From Alphaproteobacteria bacterium (GTDB lineage: Bacteria > Myxococcota_A > UBA796 > GCA-2862545): a stretch of DNA of 64,000 nt. A program made the position numbers and the translations under genes. Where the stretch lies: contig JACKEO010000019.1 in the NCBI GenBank assembly GCA_020632955.1, positions 1-64,000 of the forward strand, in the 5' to 3' direction. Below the pieces are notes generated by a model. The model was not told the origin of the DNA. It was given only the letters and a program-made list of their open reading frames with translations, and searched no databases. Shown here piece by piece: positions 27,501-39,500 of the stretch (within the stretch, counting starts at the first letter, position 1; every line of letters starts with the position of its first letter).

Positions 27501-30500
27501 GCTCCGAAGACGAGGCTGCCGCTGGACGTCAGGATGGGATCGGCGCCGAGCAGCTCGGTGGCCACGATCGAGACGATCAGCTGCGGGGGCAGGCCGGAGA
27601 TCGGATCGGCCGCGTTCATCTGCAGCACCGCCTCCCCGATGGCCGCGTTGAAGCTCGGGTCGCGCTCGAGGAGACTGCTGGCGAGCTCCGGCGGCGTGTA
27701 GTCCGCGTACACCACGAGGTCGGCCGTGCCCGTGCCGCCGAGGCCGGTGGCGGGAACCGGGCCTCCGTGGGGCTGGAAGTCGCCCGTGGCGTACCGTCGG
27801 GGGTTGCCGAAGACGTCGACGAGGTCGACCACGAGGTCGTAGCGTCCGTCGTCGGCCGGGGAGAGCCGATCGTGGTGGTAGGTGGTCCGCCAGGGGCAGG
27901 ACGGGCTCCCGGTCTCGGTCTGGCCGACCCAGGTCAGATCCAGGTCGCGGTAGAAGACCTCCGTGTGGTCCGCGGTCACGCTGCCGCCGACGTCCTCGGT
28001 GGTGCAGAGCACGACGTCGAAGCCGGTGGTGCCGGGGCCCCCGAAGGTCTTGCGGGCGCCCTGGGGGTGGGCGACGGATACCAGCGGGGCGACCGTGGCC
28101 TCCACGGAGAGCAGCTCGGGCTCGACGAGATCGGCCTGGCCCCACAGGTTGTAGCCGCTGCAGAGGTCGACCCCGGGACCGCCGTTGCCCGCGGTGTCGT
28201 AGCCGTGCGCCGAGACGGTGAAGGTGAGCAGCGGCGGGGGTGTCGCACCCGTCCACTGCAGGTCGAAGGTGTACTGGTTCTCGAAGGGGTTGAGGGCGAC
28301 GAACACGGGCGCCAGGATGCCGGGCGTGTCGGCGTCGATTTCCAGCCACATCCCCCCGACGGCGCCCACGCCGACGGGCGGCGCGCCCACGTCCAGCGGC
28401 TCCGTCACATCCACCACGACCGAGATGCGGCTCGACAGGTTCGCCGCGCTGGTGCTGATCCGGCACACGGCCTGCGGTGCCTCGAAGTCGTATCGGACCG
28501 CGTCCTCCACTTCGATCGGGATGGCGTTCGTGTTCCCCGACGGGTCCTCCAGCTCCACCGTGAGGTCGTAGGTGCCCTCGCCCGACAGGGTGGGGTCGTC
28601 GAAGCGGCGCGACCAGGTCTGGCCGGACTGGTGGGCGAGCTCGAAGCCCGCCAGGCGGACACGCGTGGCGGCGGGGTCGATGGTGCTGGTGGTGGGCACC
28701 TGGACGTACACCGTGGACCCGGACCGCACGGTGGGGACGGGACCGTCGATCACCGGATCGGTCCAGATCGAGACCCCCGGCGGTTCGGACAGCTCGGGCC
28801 GCACGCCGTAGAGGCTGCCCGTGGGACGGACGCCCGTGCTGCACAGGATGCCGTCGTCCTCGTTGCCGGCGAGGTCCGCGCCGGCCACGTCGAGCCGGTA
28901 GTCGATCACGGTGGCCGGCGACGTGAGCTGGACGGCGTAGAGCCAGGAGTTGGTCCCGGACTCGCCCAGGGGGGCGATCGCCAGGTCGCCTCCCGGATCC
29001 GACGTGGGGTCCACGGTGACCACGGGCGGGAACAGCAGCGGCTCGGTGGCGATCACCTCGAGGGTGACGACGTCGAGCGCGTTGGCGTCCAGGGGCTGCA
29101 GGATGCAGGTGGCGCTGGGCCGCGTGAAGTCGAAGCGGATCACGTCGGGCAGCTGCACCCGCGTCTGGTTCCCGGCCGCGTCGATCAGGCGGGCGTCGAG
29201 GTCCTTGAGGCCATCACCCTCGGTGCCGGTCAGGTACACCCGCCAGACCGGGTCGGTGGCGGGGGAGGGCTCGGGCATCAGCTCGACGCCCGACAGCGTG
29301 ACCACGGACTCGCTGGCCTCGATGGGGTCGGCGGTGGGGATGCGCACCTCCACCCACGGCGTGGCCAGGTTGGCGGTGAGGCCTGGGCCGTCGAGGCTGC
29401 TGTCGGAGGGCGTGCGCACCTCGATGTCGCCGAGGTCGGGCTCGGGGGCCACGCCGTAGATGGCGCCCATCCGGCTCGGCGGCGTGCACAGCGGGCCCGC
29501 AGGGTCGTTGCCCACGGCGTCGGTGGCCGTCACGTCGAGCGTGTAGCTCTCCACCACGGCGGGCACGGGCATGCGGATGCCGAAGAGGTAGGTCGAGCCG
29601 GCGTGGCTCCAGGGCTCGGCGTAGAGGCGATCCTCGCCGCCCGCCAGGGTCACCTCGGGCCACTTCGGGAGCCCCGTGAAGGGGTCGGTGCCCAGGTCCT
29701 CGGAGACCGTGACCTCGAAGAAGATCTTCGTGGGCTCCGTGGCGGACTCCACGTCGGAGGCGAGCGCGACCTTGGGGGTGAGCACGCACGACGCGGACGG
29801 GCCGGTGAAGTCGAAGACCACCTCCAGCGGGTCGGGCAGCGGGTAGGCGGCGGAGGGCACCAGCGTGGTGTTGCCGGCGGCGTCCACCAGGGTGGCGGAG
29901 ACGGTCTTGAGCCCGTCGCCCATGTCGTCCTGCACGAACAGGGTCCACTCGGTGCCCGTGAGGTCGGTCGGGTTCATCCGCAGGCCGGAGAGCGTCACCA
30001 CGCTGCGCGCCGGATCGACGTGGGGTGCGAGGGTGGGGATCCGCACGGTCACCGTGGCGCCGGCCTTCACCCGTCCCGGCGTGGCGTCGAACACGCCCTG
30101 GTCGAAGCCGAGGCTCGGTGGATCGCCGGGCACCGGCCCTGGCGGAATGCCGTAGACGGCGCCGGTGCGCTCGTCCTCGTCGCAGAAGCTCGCGAAGAGC
30201 TGCGGGTTGCCCGCCACGTCGGAGCCCGTGGCGACGACGACGTAGGGCGCCAGGTTCGCGGGCCCGGTGAGCGCCAGGTCGTAGGCGTAGGTGGTGCCGT
30301 TCTGCGCGACGTCGGTGACCTCCAGCTCGTCGGGCAACGTCAGGGTGGGAGGCGCCGACAGCGGCTCGCTGGCGTTGAGCAGGAAGACGATGTCGCTGTC
30401 GGCGTTCGCGGACGTCGGCGTGAGCGAGCAGCTCGCGAAGGGCTGCGTGTTGTCCACGATGACGCGGCCCCGCTTGGTGGCCTGGTCTCCCGGCGCGAAC

Positions 30501-33500
30501 CGCACCCGCGTGGCGTTGCCGGCGTCGTCCACCAACGTCGCGTCCAGGTCGTGGGTGCCGTCGGGATCGTCGCCCGTCACCGTGTGGACGAAGTTGTACT
30601 GGGAGTCGGTCCCGACCTGCTGGTCGAAGTCGAAGACGAGGTCGCCGAGCGCCACGCTGGAGGCCAGCGGGTCGATGAAGCCCTCGGTGTCCAGGTTCAA
30701 GGTGAGCACATCCCCCGTGTTCACCACGAAGAAGCTGCCCGAGGTGGGCGTGCCGGGCGGAGAGGCGGCCACGAAGCTCGACACCAGCACGGGGACCTTG
30801 CCGCGGATCGAGCCCTGGCGGTCGGCCAGCGGGCAGAGCGACGTGTCCTGCTGGGCGTTGCCCACCCGATCGGTCGCGGTCACCCGGAGCTCGTAGACCG
30901 GGACGTCCGTGGCGGCGGGGCCCTCGATCGTCCAGGTGTGCTTCACCCCGTTCGAGGCGGGTCCGCTGGCGGTGATGCCGGGGACCGCGCTGTGGACCGT
31001 GAGCGTCGGGGCCCCCTGGGTCAGCTCCGACGTCGTCACCGTGAAGGTGATGTCGGAGGTGGCGTTCGCGGTGTCGGGCACCAGGGAGCAGGCGGCCGAA
31101 GGCGGCGTGAAGTCGAAGGCGACGAAGCCGGGCTCGGTGTACAGCGAGGTGTTGCCGACGGCGTCCACCACGCGGATCTGCAGGGTCTTCTCGCCGTCGC
31201 CCTCGTCGCCGTCGAGCGTGACGGTCCACCAGTCCTGTGCCGGGTCGCGCACCAGCGGCAGGCCGGACAGCGTGACGGTGGAGGACGCGAGGATCGCGCT
31301 GGGGTCGGCGCTGAAGCGCACCCTGAGCTGCACGCCGCGGGTGACCGTGGGGACCTCGTCGATCACCACGGGGGCGACGGGGTCGCCCTCGCTGTCCACC
31401 ACCTCGAGGGTGGGACCGGGGGTGTCGTCCACCTGGGGCGCCGTGGCGAGCACCTCGCCGGTGCGATCGGCGGCGGGACAGAGGGCGTCTCCCGAGGCGG
31501 TGTTCCCCACCCGGTCGGTCGCCGTCACCGCGAGGCTGTAGGTCCCGTCGGACGCGGGTGCCTGGGTGAGGATCCAGGTCCAGTCCTCGGCCTCGGGATC
31601 CGAGGACGGCGCGGCCGCCGCGATGCCGGTGGGCACGAGCGCGGGCGCGGTGGGCACCGGCTCGCTCGCGCGCACCTCGAAGCGGATCCCCGCCTCGGCC
31701 TGCGCCGCGTTCGCCAGGGAGGGGGACAGGACGCAGGACGCCGACGGAGGCGTGAAGTCGAACCGGACGAAGTCCTCCTCCGTGCGGACCGCCGCGTTGC
31801 CCACCGCGTCCACGAGGCGGATCTGGAGGTCCTTGAGGCCGTCGCCCTCGTCGCCGTCGAGCTGTACCCACCACCAGGCGTTCGCCGCGCTCCAGGCGAG
31901 CGGCAGGCCCGACAGCGTGACGCTGGAAGAGGACAGCACCGTGCTCGGCCCCCGGGCGAAGCGCACCCGGAGCACCCGGCCGGCGCGCACGGTGGGGGCC
32001 CCGTCGTAGGTGACATCGGGCACCGGAGTTCCGACGAGGTCGACGATCTGGAGGGTGGGGTCGCCGATGGTGGGCGGGGTGGCGATCACCTCGCCCGTGC
32101 GGTCCTCCTCGTCGCACAGGGCGTCGCCGCTCGCCGTGTTGCCGACGCGGTCGGTGGCCGAGGCGGCGAGCACGTAGGCGCCGTCCGTCGCGGGGGACTG
32201 GGTGAGCGACCAGCTCCACACCCGCTTCGCGCCGTCGGCCGTGGGCGTGCCGATCGCCACCGCAGGGGAGGTCAGCGTGGGCGCGCTGGGGACGGGCTCG
32301 CTCGCGCGCAGCTCGAACTGGATCCCGGCTCCCGCCTGGGTGCCGTTGGCCGGGGTGGGAGAGAGCACGCAGGTGGCGGTGGGCGGGGTGAAGTCGAAGC
32401 GGACGAAGTCCTCCTCGGTGGTCACCGAGGCGTTCCCCACGGCGTCCACGAGGCGGATCTGGAGGTCCTTGATCCCGTCGCCCTCGTCGCCCTCGAGCTG
32501 CACCCACCACCACCGGTTCGTGGCGTCGTACGCCAGCGGCAGGCCAGCCAGCGTGACGCTGGAGGAGGCGAGCACCGCGGAGGGGCCGGGGGTGAAACGC
32601 ACGCGCAGCACGCGGTCTGCGGGCACGGTGGGGGCGCCGTCGTACACCACCGGCGGCCGCGCGGTCCCCCCGAGGTCCACCACGTCGAGGGTGACGCCGT
32701 CGCCGGGGTCCACCTCGGGCGGCGTGGCCAGCACGCTGCCTGTGCGGTCGACGAGCGGGCACAGCGCATCGTCGGTGGCCGTGTTGCCCACCCGATCGGT
32801 GGCGGTCACGTCCAGGTGGTAGGCACCGTCCACCGGCGGGGCCTGGGTGACCGCCCAGCTCCAGTCGCGCAGGTCCAGGGTGCCCCCGACGAAGGCGGGG
32901 GTCACGCCGGTGCCGGTGACCACCGGCGCGCCGGCCAGCGCCTCGGTGGCCCGCACCTCGAAGGCGATCCCTGCCGAGGCCTGGCTGGCGTTGGCGGGAT
33001 CGGGCGCGAGCACGCAGGTGGCGGTGGGCGGGGTGAAGTCGAAGCGGACGATGTCGTCGACCGTGGTGGTGGACGTGTTGCCCACGTCGTCGACGAGGCG
33101 GACCTGCAGGTCCTTGAGACCGTCGCCCTCGTCGCCCGCCAGCGTGACCTCCCAGGCGTTGCCGCCCACGTGGACCAGCGGCAACCCCGACAGGGTGACG
33201 CTCGACGAGGCGAGCACGATCGGGGCGTCGGGCACCACGGTGGCCGTGAGCGTCACGCCGTCCTTCACGGTGCGGACGCCGTCGATCACCACGTAGGCAT
33301 CGTCGGAGACCGAGAGGGTGATCGAGCCCTCGGGCGTCGGGGCGGTGGCCTTGACCACGACGTCCCGGTCGGCGTCGGGGCACAGGGCCGTGCCCGACGC
33401 CGTGTTGCCCACGCGGTCCCGGGCGGTGACGCCGAGGCGGAAGGTGCCGTCGGCAGGCGCGGCCTGCGACACGGTGGTGGACCAGACCTGGTTCGTGGCG

Positions 33501-36500
33501 TCGGGCGTGATGGCACCGATCGTGAGGCCGGCCTGGGTGATGGTGGGAGGGGCGCCGAGCGGCTCGGTGGCGCGCACCTGGAAGCTCACGCCCGCGGCGA
33601 CCTGGGTGGCGTTCGCCGGCGACGGGGCCACCACGCAGGAGGCCGACGGTGGCGTGAAGTCGAACCGGACGAACCCGGGGAAGGTGAAGGTGGCGCTGTT
33701 GCCCACCGCGTCCACGAGGCGGATCTGGAGGTCCTTGAGGCCGTCGCCCTCGTCGCCGTCGAGGTGCACCCACCACGAGTCCGACGCGGCGTCGTGGGCC
33801 AGCGGCAGGCCCGACAGGCTCACCAGGGAGGAGGGCACCAGCGCCGTGTCCGAGGCCGTGAAGCGCACCCGGAGCGTGACCCCGGCGGGTACGGTCTCCG
33901 TGCCGTCCACGAGCGCGGCGGTGCGGACCGCAGGCGGAGCCCCCGTCTCGATCTCCAGCACCGGGTCCACGGTGAGCCCGGGCGGCGTCGCGAGGACGTC
34001 GCCCTCGCGGTCGGCGGCCGGACAGAAGGTGTCGCCGGCCGAGGCGTTGCCGACGAGATCCGTGGCCGCGATGCCCAGGCTGTAGGGGCCGTCCGTGGCG
34101 GGGTCGCGCGTGAGCGTCCAGCCCCAGTCGCGCGCCTCCGCGTCCACGTCGGCGAAGGTGGCGTCGACGCCGGTGGGCGTGAGCAGCGGGGCGCCCGAGA
34201 GCGGTTCGCTGGCCCGCACCTCGAAGCGGATGCCGGCCGTGGCCTGGGCGGCGTTCGCCTGCTCCGGGGACAGCACGCAGGTGGCCGTGGGGGGGGTGAA
34301 GTCGAAGCGGAGGAAGGCGGGGGCCGTGGTGGTGGTGGAGTTGCCCACCGCGTCCACCAGGCGGATCTGCAGCTCCTTCACCCCGTCGCCCTCGCCGCCC
34401 AGCAGCGTGGTCTCCCAGGTGTCGGTGCCGTCGACGTGCACCAGGGGCACGCCCGAGAGCGTGACGCTGGACGACGCCACCACGATGGGCTCGCTCGGCA
34501 CCACCGTGGCCACGAGGCCGGCGCCGGCGCGCACGACGCGGAGGCCGTCGTCCCAGACGAAGGCGTCGTCCTCCACCTCGACGAAGGGCGTGGGGAGCAC
34601 GGTGGGCGCCGTGGCGTCCACCCGCCCGGCCCGGTCCGGTGTGGGGCACAGGGCGTCGCCTTCGCTCGTGTTGCCGACCAGGTCCTCGGCCGCCACGGTC
34701 AGGACGTAGTCCACGTCGGCTGGGAAGGGCTGCTGCAGCGTGTAGGGCCAGATCGTCCCGCCGAGGGGCGGCAGGCCGGGGAGCACGTCGACGCCGGTGG
34801 CCTCCACGGTGGGGGCTCGCGCGAGCCGCTCGTTCGCCCGCACCTCGAAGCCGACCCCGGCCTGGATCTGGGCAGCGTTCGCCGGCGACAGCGCCAGCAC
34901 GCACGAGGCGGTGGGTGGCGTGAAGTCGAACCGGTAGACGTCGGTGCGCGTCACGCGCAGCGGGTTGCCCGCCGGGTCGCGCAGCGTGGCGTCGAGGGAC
35001 TTGGGGCCGTCGCCCTCGGTGCCGTCGAGCTGGCGCCACCAGGTCGTGCCGCCCTTGTGCAGCAGCGGCGTGCCCGAGACGTTCACCACCGTGGTGAGCG
35101 GATCGAGGTCCTCCACCACCGTGAAGGTGACCTCGATCCACTGGCCCGCGCCCACCCAGAAGGCGTCGTCGACCCTCACCTCCGGGTCTGCGGCGAAGAC
35201 CACGTCGAGGAGCTGGGGACCGCGGCCCACGATCTGGCCGGTGCGGGAGGACGAGCTGCACAACGAGGCGCCCTGCTGCGGGTTGCCCGCCACGTCGGTG
35301 GCCGTGACCGTGAGCTCGTAGGCGTGGTTCTGGTCGGGAGCGCCCTGCACGACGAAGCGGTGCTGGTTCCCGGTGCTCGCGAGCGCGTCGTAGGTGGCCT
35401 GGACCTCGAGGACGCTGGAGGTGACCCGCGGCGGGCCGTCCAGCGCCTCGCTGGTGAACACGTCGAAGGTGATCGCCTGGGTGCTGTTGGCGAGCGTGGG
35501 CGTGAGGACGCAGTCGGCCACCGGGGCGGTGAAGTCGAAGCGGATCACACCCGGCTGCACGGGCGGATCCGTGATGTTGCCGGCGGCGTCGAACAGGCGC
35601 AGACGGAGGTCCTTGAGGCCGTCGCCCTCGGCGCCCGTCAGGGGGACCGTCCAGGTGGTGTCCGTGGCGTCGCCCACGGGGTCGGGTGGCGTGAGCTCCA
35701 GGCCCGACAGGCTCACCGAGGTGCGCTTCACGTCGATCGGGTCGGCCGTGCGCACACGCACCGACACGGTGGCCCCGGCGCGCACCACCGGCACGCTGTC
35801 CACGTCCACCGAGGGCGTGGCCGCGAGCGTGGCGTCGAGCAGCACCGGACGGCGCGCCAGGATCTCGCCCTGCCGCTCCTCCACATCGCAGAAGGACGCG
35901 CCGGCCTGAGGGTTGCCGGCGAGGTCGGTGCCCGTGGCCGTGAGGCGGTAGGCCAGGTTCTCGCCCTCGGTGCCCATCACCCGGTAGCGGTGCTGGCTCC
36001 CGGTGGTGGCCTGGAAGAGCGGCACCACGCCGCTCTCGTCGGAGGTGACCGTGGGTTCGGTGGCCAGCGCCTCCGAGGCGAAGACGTCGAACGTGACCTG
36101 CTGGTCGCCGTTGGCCGAGACCGGCTGCAGGGCGCAGTCGGCCACGGGTGGCGTGAAGTCGAAGCGGATCACGCCGTTGCGTCCCTCGGGGGTGAGGTTG
36201 CCGGCGTCGTCCACCAGCTGCAGGCGCAGGTCCTTCAGTCCGTCGCCCTCCCCACCGGTGAGCGTGGTGACCCACCGCTGGCCGCCCACCGGGTCGAGCA
36301 CGAGCCCCGACAGCGTGACCTGGGTGGCGTCCTCGTCGATCGGTGCCAGGGTGGGCACGTCCACCATGACCAGCGCGCCCGTGCGCACCCACGGAACGCC
36401 CAGGGGCTGCTCGTAGGCGGGTGGCTCCACCGTGAGGATCGGCCCCCCGGGGTCGAGCGCGGGGGGGATGCCGCGGTAGGATCCCATGCGGTCGGCGAGC

Positions 36501-39500
36501 TCGCAGAGGCTGTCGCCGGCCTGGGGGTTGCCCACGAGGTCGGTGCCCGTGACGAGCACGGTGTAGACCGGCAGGTCCGTGCCCGCGGGCAGGTCGATCG
36601 CGACGTCGTACTGGGAGCCGGCAGCCGCGAGCAGCCGGGTGTCGATGCCCGGCTCGAGCGGCGTGACGGTGGGACCGTCCTCGCCGGCCAGCGGCTCCGA
36701 CGCGAAGACCTGGAGCACGACCTCGTCGTCGGCCTTGGCCGCCTGGGGGAACAGCACGCACTCGGCCACGGGGGCGGTGAAGTCGAAGCGCACCACGTCG
36801 CCGCGCTGCACCCGGAGCTCGTTGCCGGCGACGTCGCGCAGCCTGGCGTCGAGCGTCTTCGGGCCATCGCCCTCGAAGCCCGTCAGCGTGGCTCCCCAGG
36901 TGGTGCCGTTCTCCCAGAGGAGCTCGAGGCCCGACAGGGTGACCACCGTGGTCTCGGGGTCGAGCGCCTCCACCACCGGGAAGGACACGGTGACGTGGGC
37001 ACCGGCGCGCACCCACGGCGTGCCGTCCACGTCCACCGAGGGCGTCGCCGTGATGACGACGTCCTCGCCCTCCCGCAGGGCCGGGCCGCGCCCGATGATC
37101 TCGCCGGTGCGCTGCTCGTCGGAGCAGAGGCTCGGGCCCTCCTGCGCATTGCCCACGAGGTCGGTGGCGGTGGCGGTGAGCGTGTACCGGAGGTTGTCTC
37201 CCGGCACGCCGATCACCGAGAAGCGATGCTGGTTGCCCGCCGACCCCTGGTACGGCAGTCCCATCCGGTCGTCGGAGGAGGTCACCACGGGCGGACCCGC
37301 CAGCGTCTCGGTGGCGAACACGTCGAAGGTGACCGGCTGCATGGCGTTCGCCAGCGGTGGCAGCAGCGCGCAGTCGGCAGCCGGCGGGGTGAAGTCGAAC
37401 CGGACCACGCCCTCCCGGCGCTCCCGCGTGACGTTGCCCCAGGGGTCCACGAGGCGCAGGTCGAGGTCCTTCAGGCCGTCGCCTTCGTTGCCGTCGAGCA
37501 CCACGCTCCACACGGTGCCGGTCTCGTCCTGCGGGTCGAGCTCGAGCCCGCCGAGCGACACGGATGTCTCGTCCACGTCGAGCTCGGCCTCCACTGCGAA
37601 GGTGGCGGTGAGCACGGCGCCGGTGCGCACCCACGGGACGGTGACGCCCGGGCGGGCCGGATCCGGTCGCGGCACCGACGGCGAGGCCTCGAAGACCACC
37701 TCGTCGTCCAGGATCGCCGGAGCGATCGTGCGGAAGTGCCCGGTGCGCGAGGCCTCGTCGCAGAGGCTCTCGCCCTCGTGGGCGTTGCCCACACGGTCGG
37801 TGGCCGTCAGCGTGACGAGCACGTCCAGGTCGGCCGGTGCACCCAGGACGAGGTCGTACTGGAGGCTGCCGTCCATCGTGGTGCGGGGGAGCACCTCCAC
37901 CAGGGGCTCTTCGTCGGTGACCACGAGGCTCGCGGTGTCCAGCGGCTCGGTCGGGAAGACCTCGAGGGTGACGCCCGCGGCGGCCTGGGCGGCGTTCGCG
38001 GGATCGGGGTCGATGACGCAGGTGGCCCGCGGAGGGGTGAAGTCGGCCACGACGCCCACGGGCGCGGGCAGCTCACCCGACCGGATGCGGGTGCGGTTGC
38101 CGGCGAGGTCCACCAGGCGTGCGTCCAGCAGCTTCACACCGTCGCCGGCCGCCTCGTCGAGGGAAGCGGTCCACTGGTAGACCAGCGGCTCGAGGGGGCC
38201 GGACCAGAGCAGCTCGATGTCGCCCAGCGTGATCACGGTCTCGGCGGTGTCGAGCTCGGCCTTCGTCCGCAGCGTGAGCGTGAGCTCGGCGCCGTCGCGC
38301 GCGTGGGGCAGCGCGTCCAGGAGGGGGTCGCCGTCGGCCACCCGGATCGAGGGCGAGACGAGCAGCTCGGGGGCCGAGGACAGGTCGGGCGGGATGCCGA
38401 GGATGGCGCCCTGCCGATCCTCCAGGGCGCAGAGGCTGTCGCCCGGCTGGGGGTTCCCCACGAGATCCGTGGCGGTGACCGTGACCGTGTAGAGGTCGAT
38501 GTCGACCGTCTCGCGCAGCCGCAGCCCGAAGGCGTGCTGGGTGCCGACGACGCCGTCCGGCGGCACCAGGACGTCGATGCGCGGGTCGTCCACGGTGACC
38601 AGCGGGGGGCCGCCCGGTGTGGCCCCCGGGAAGGCGACCAGCTCCTCCGAGGCGAACACCTGGAAGCTCACGGTGTCGGCCCCGCGGGCGAGGTCGGGCG
38701 CGAGCACGCAGTCGGCGAAGGGGGGCGTGAAGTCGAAGCGCACCACGCCCGGCCAGGCCGCGCGGGTCTCGTTGCCCGCGGGGTCCACGAGGCGGGCGTC
38801 GAGGGTCTTCAGGCCATCGCCCTCGCCGCCGAGCAGCACCACCTCGAACACCCCCTCCGCGGCGTTCCAGGACAGCGGCGTGCCCGACAGGGTGATCTGG
38901 GACGCCGTGGGCGCGATGGTGTCGACGGTGGGGATGTCCACGGTGATGCGGGCACCCACGCGCACGCGCGGCACCACCGTGCCGTCCTCGTCGACCTCGA
39001 CGGAGGGGCTCGTGGTGATCACCGGCGGACCCGCCACCATGGGCGGGATGCCGCGGATGGTGCCGGTGCGCTCGCTCGCGTCGCACAGCGGTCCCAGGGG
39101 CGGGTTGCCCGCCACGTCGTTGCCCTCGACCGTGAGGACGTAGTCGGCGTTCCCTGGCTCCTTCAGGCGCACCAGGAAGCTGTGCTGGGTGCCCACCGAG
39201 GTGTCGTGCTCCACCACGACGTTCGGGTGGTCGGCCGTGACCGCGGGCACGCCCACGTCCAGGGCCTCGGAGGCGAAGACGTCGAAACGGACCTGCTGGT
39301 CGGCGTTCGCGCCCTTGGGCTGGAGCACGCAGTCGGCCGCGGGCGGCGTGAAGTCGAAGCGCAGCACGCCCTTGCGGGAGGGGAGCCGCGTGGTGTTCTC
39401 GGCGGCGTCCACCAGCCACACGTCCAGCGTCTTGAGGCCCTCGCCCTCGTTGCCCGTGAGGGTGTGGCTCCAGGTGATCCCCTCCACATGGGTCAGCTCC

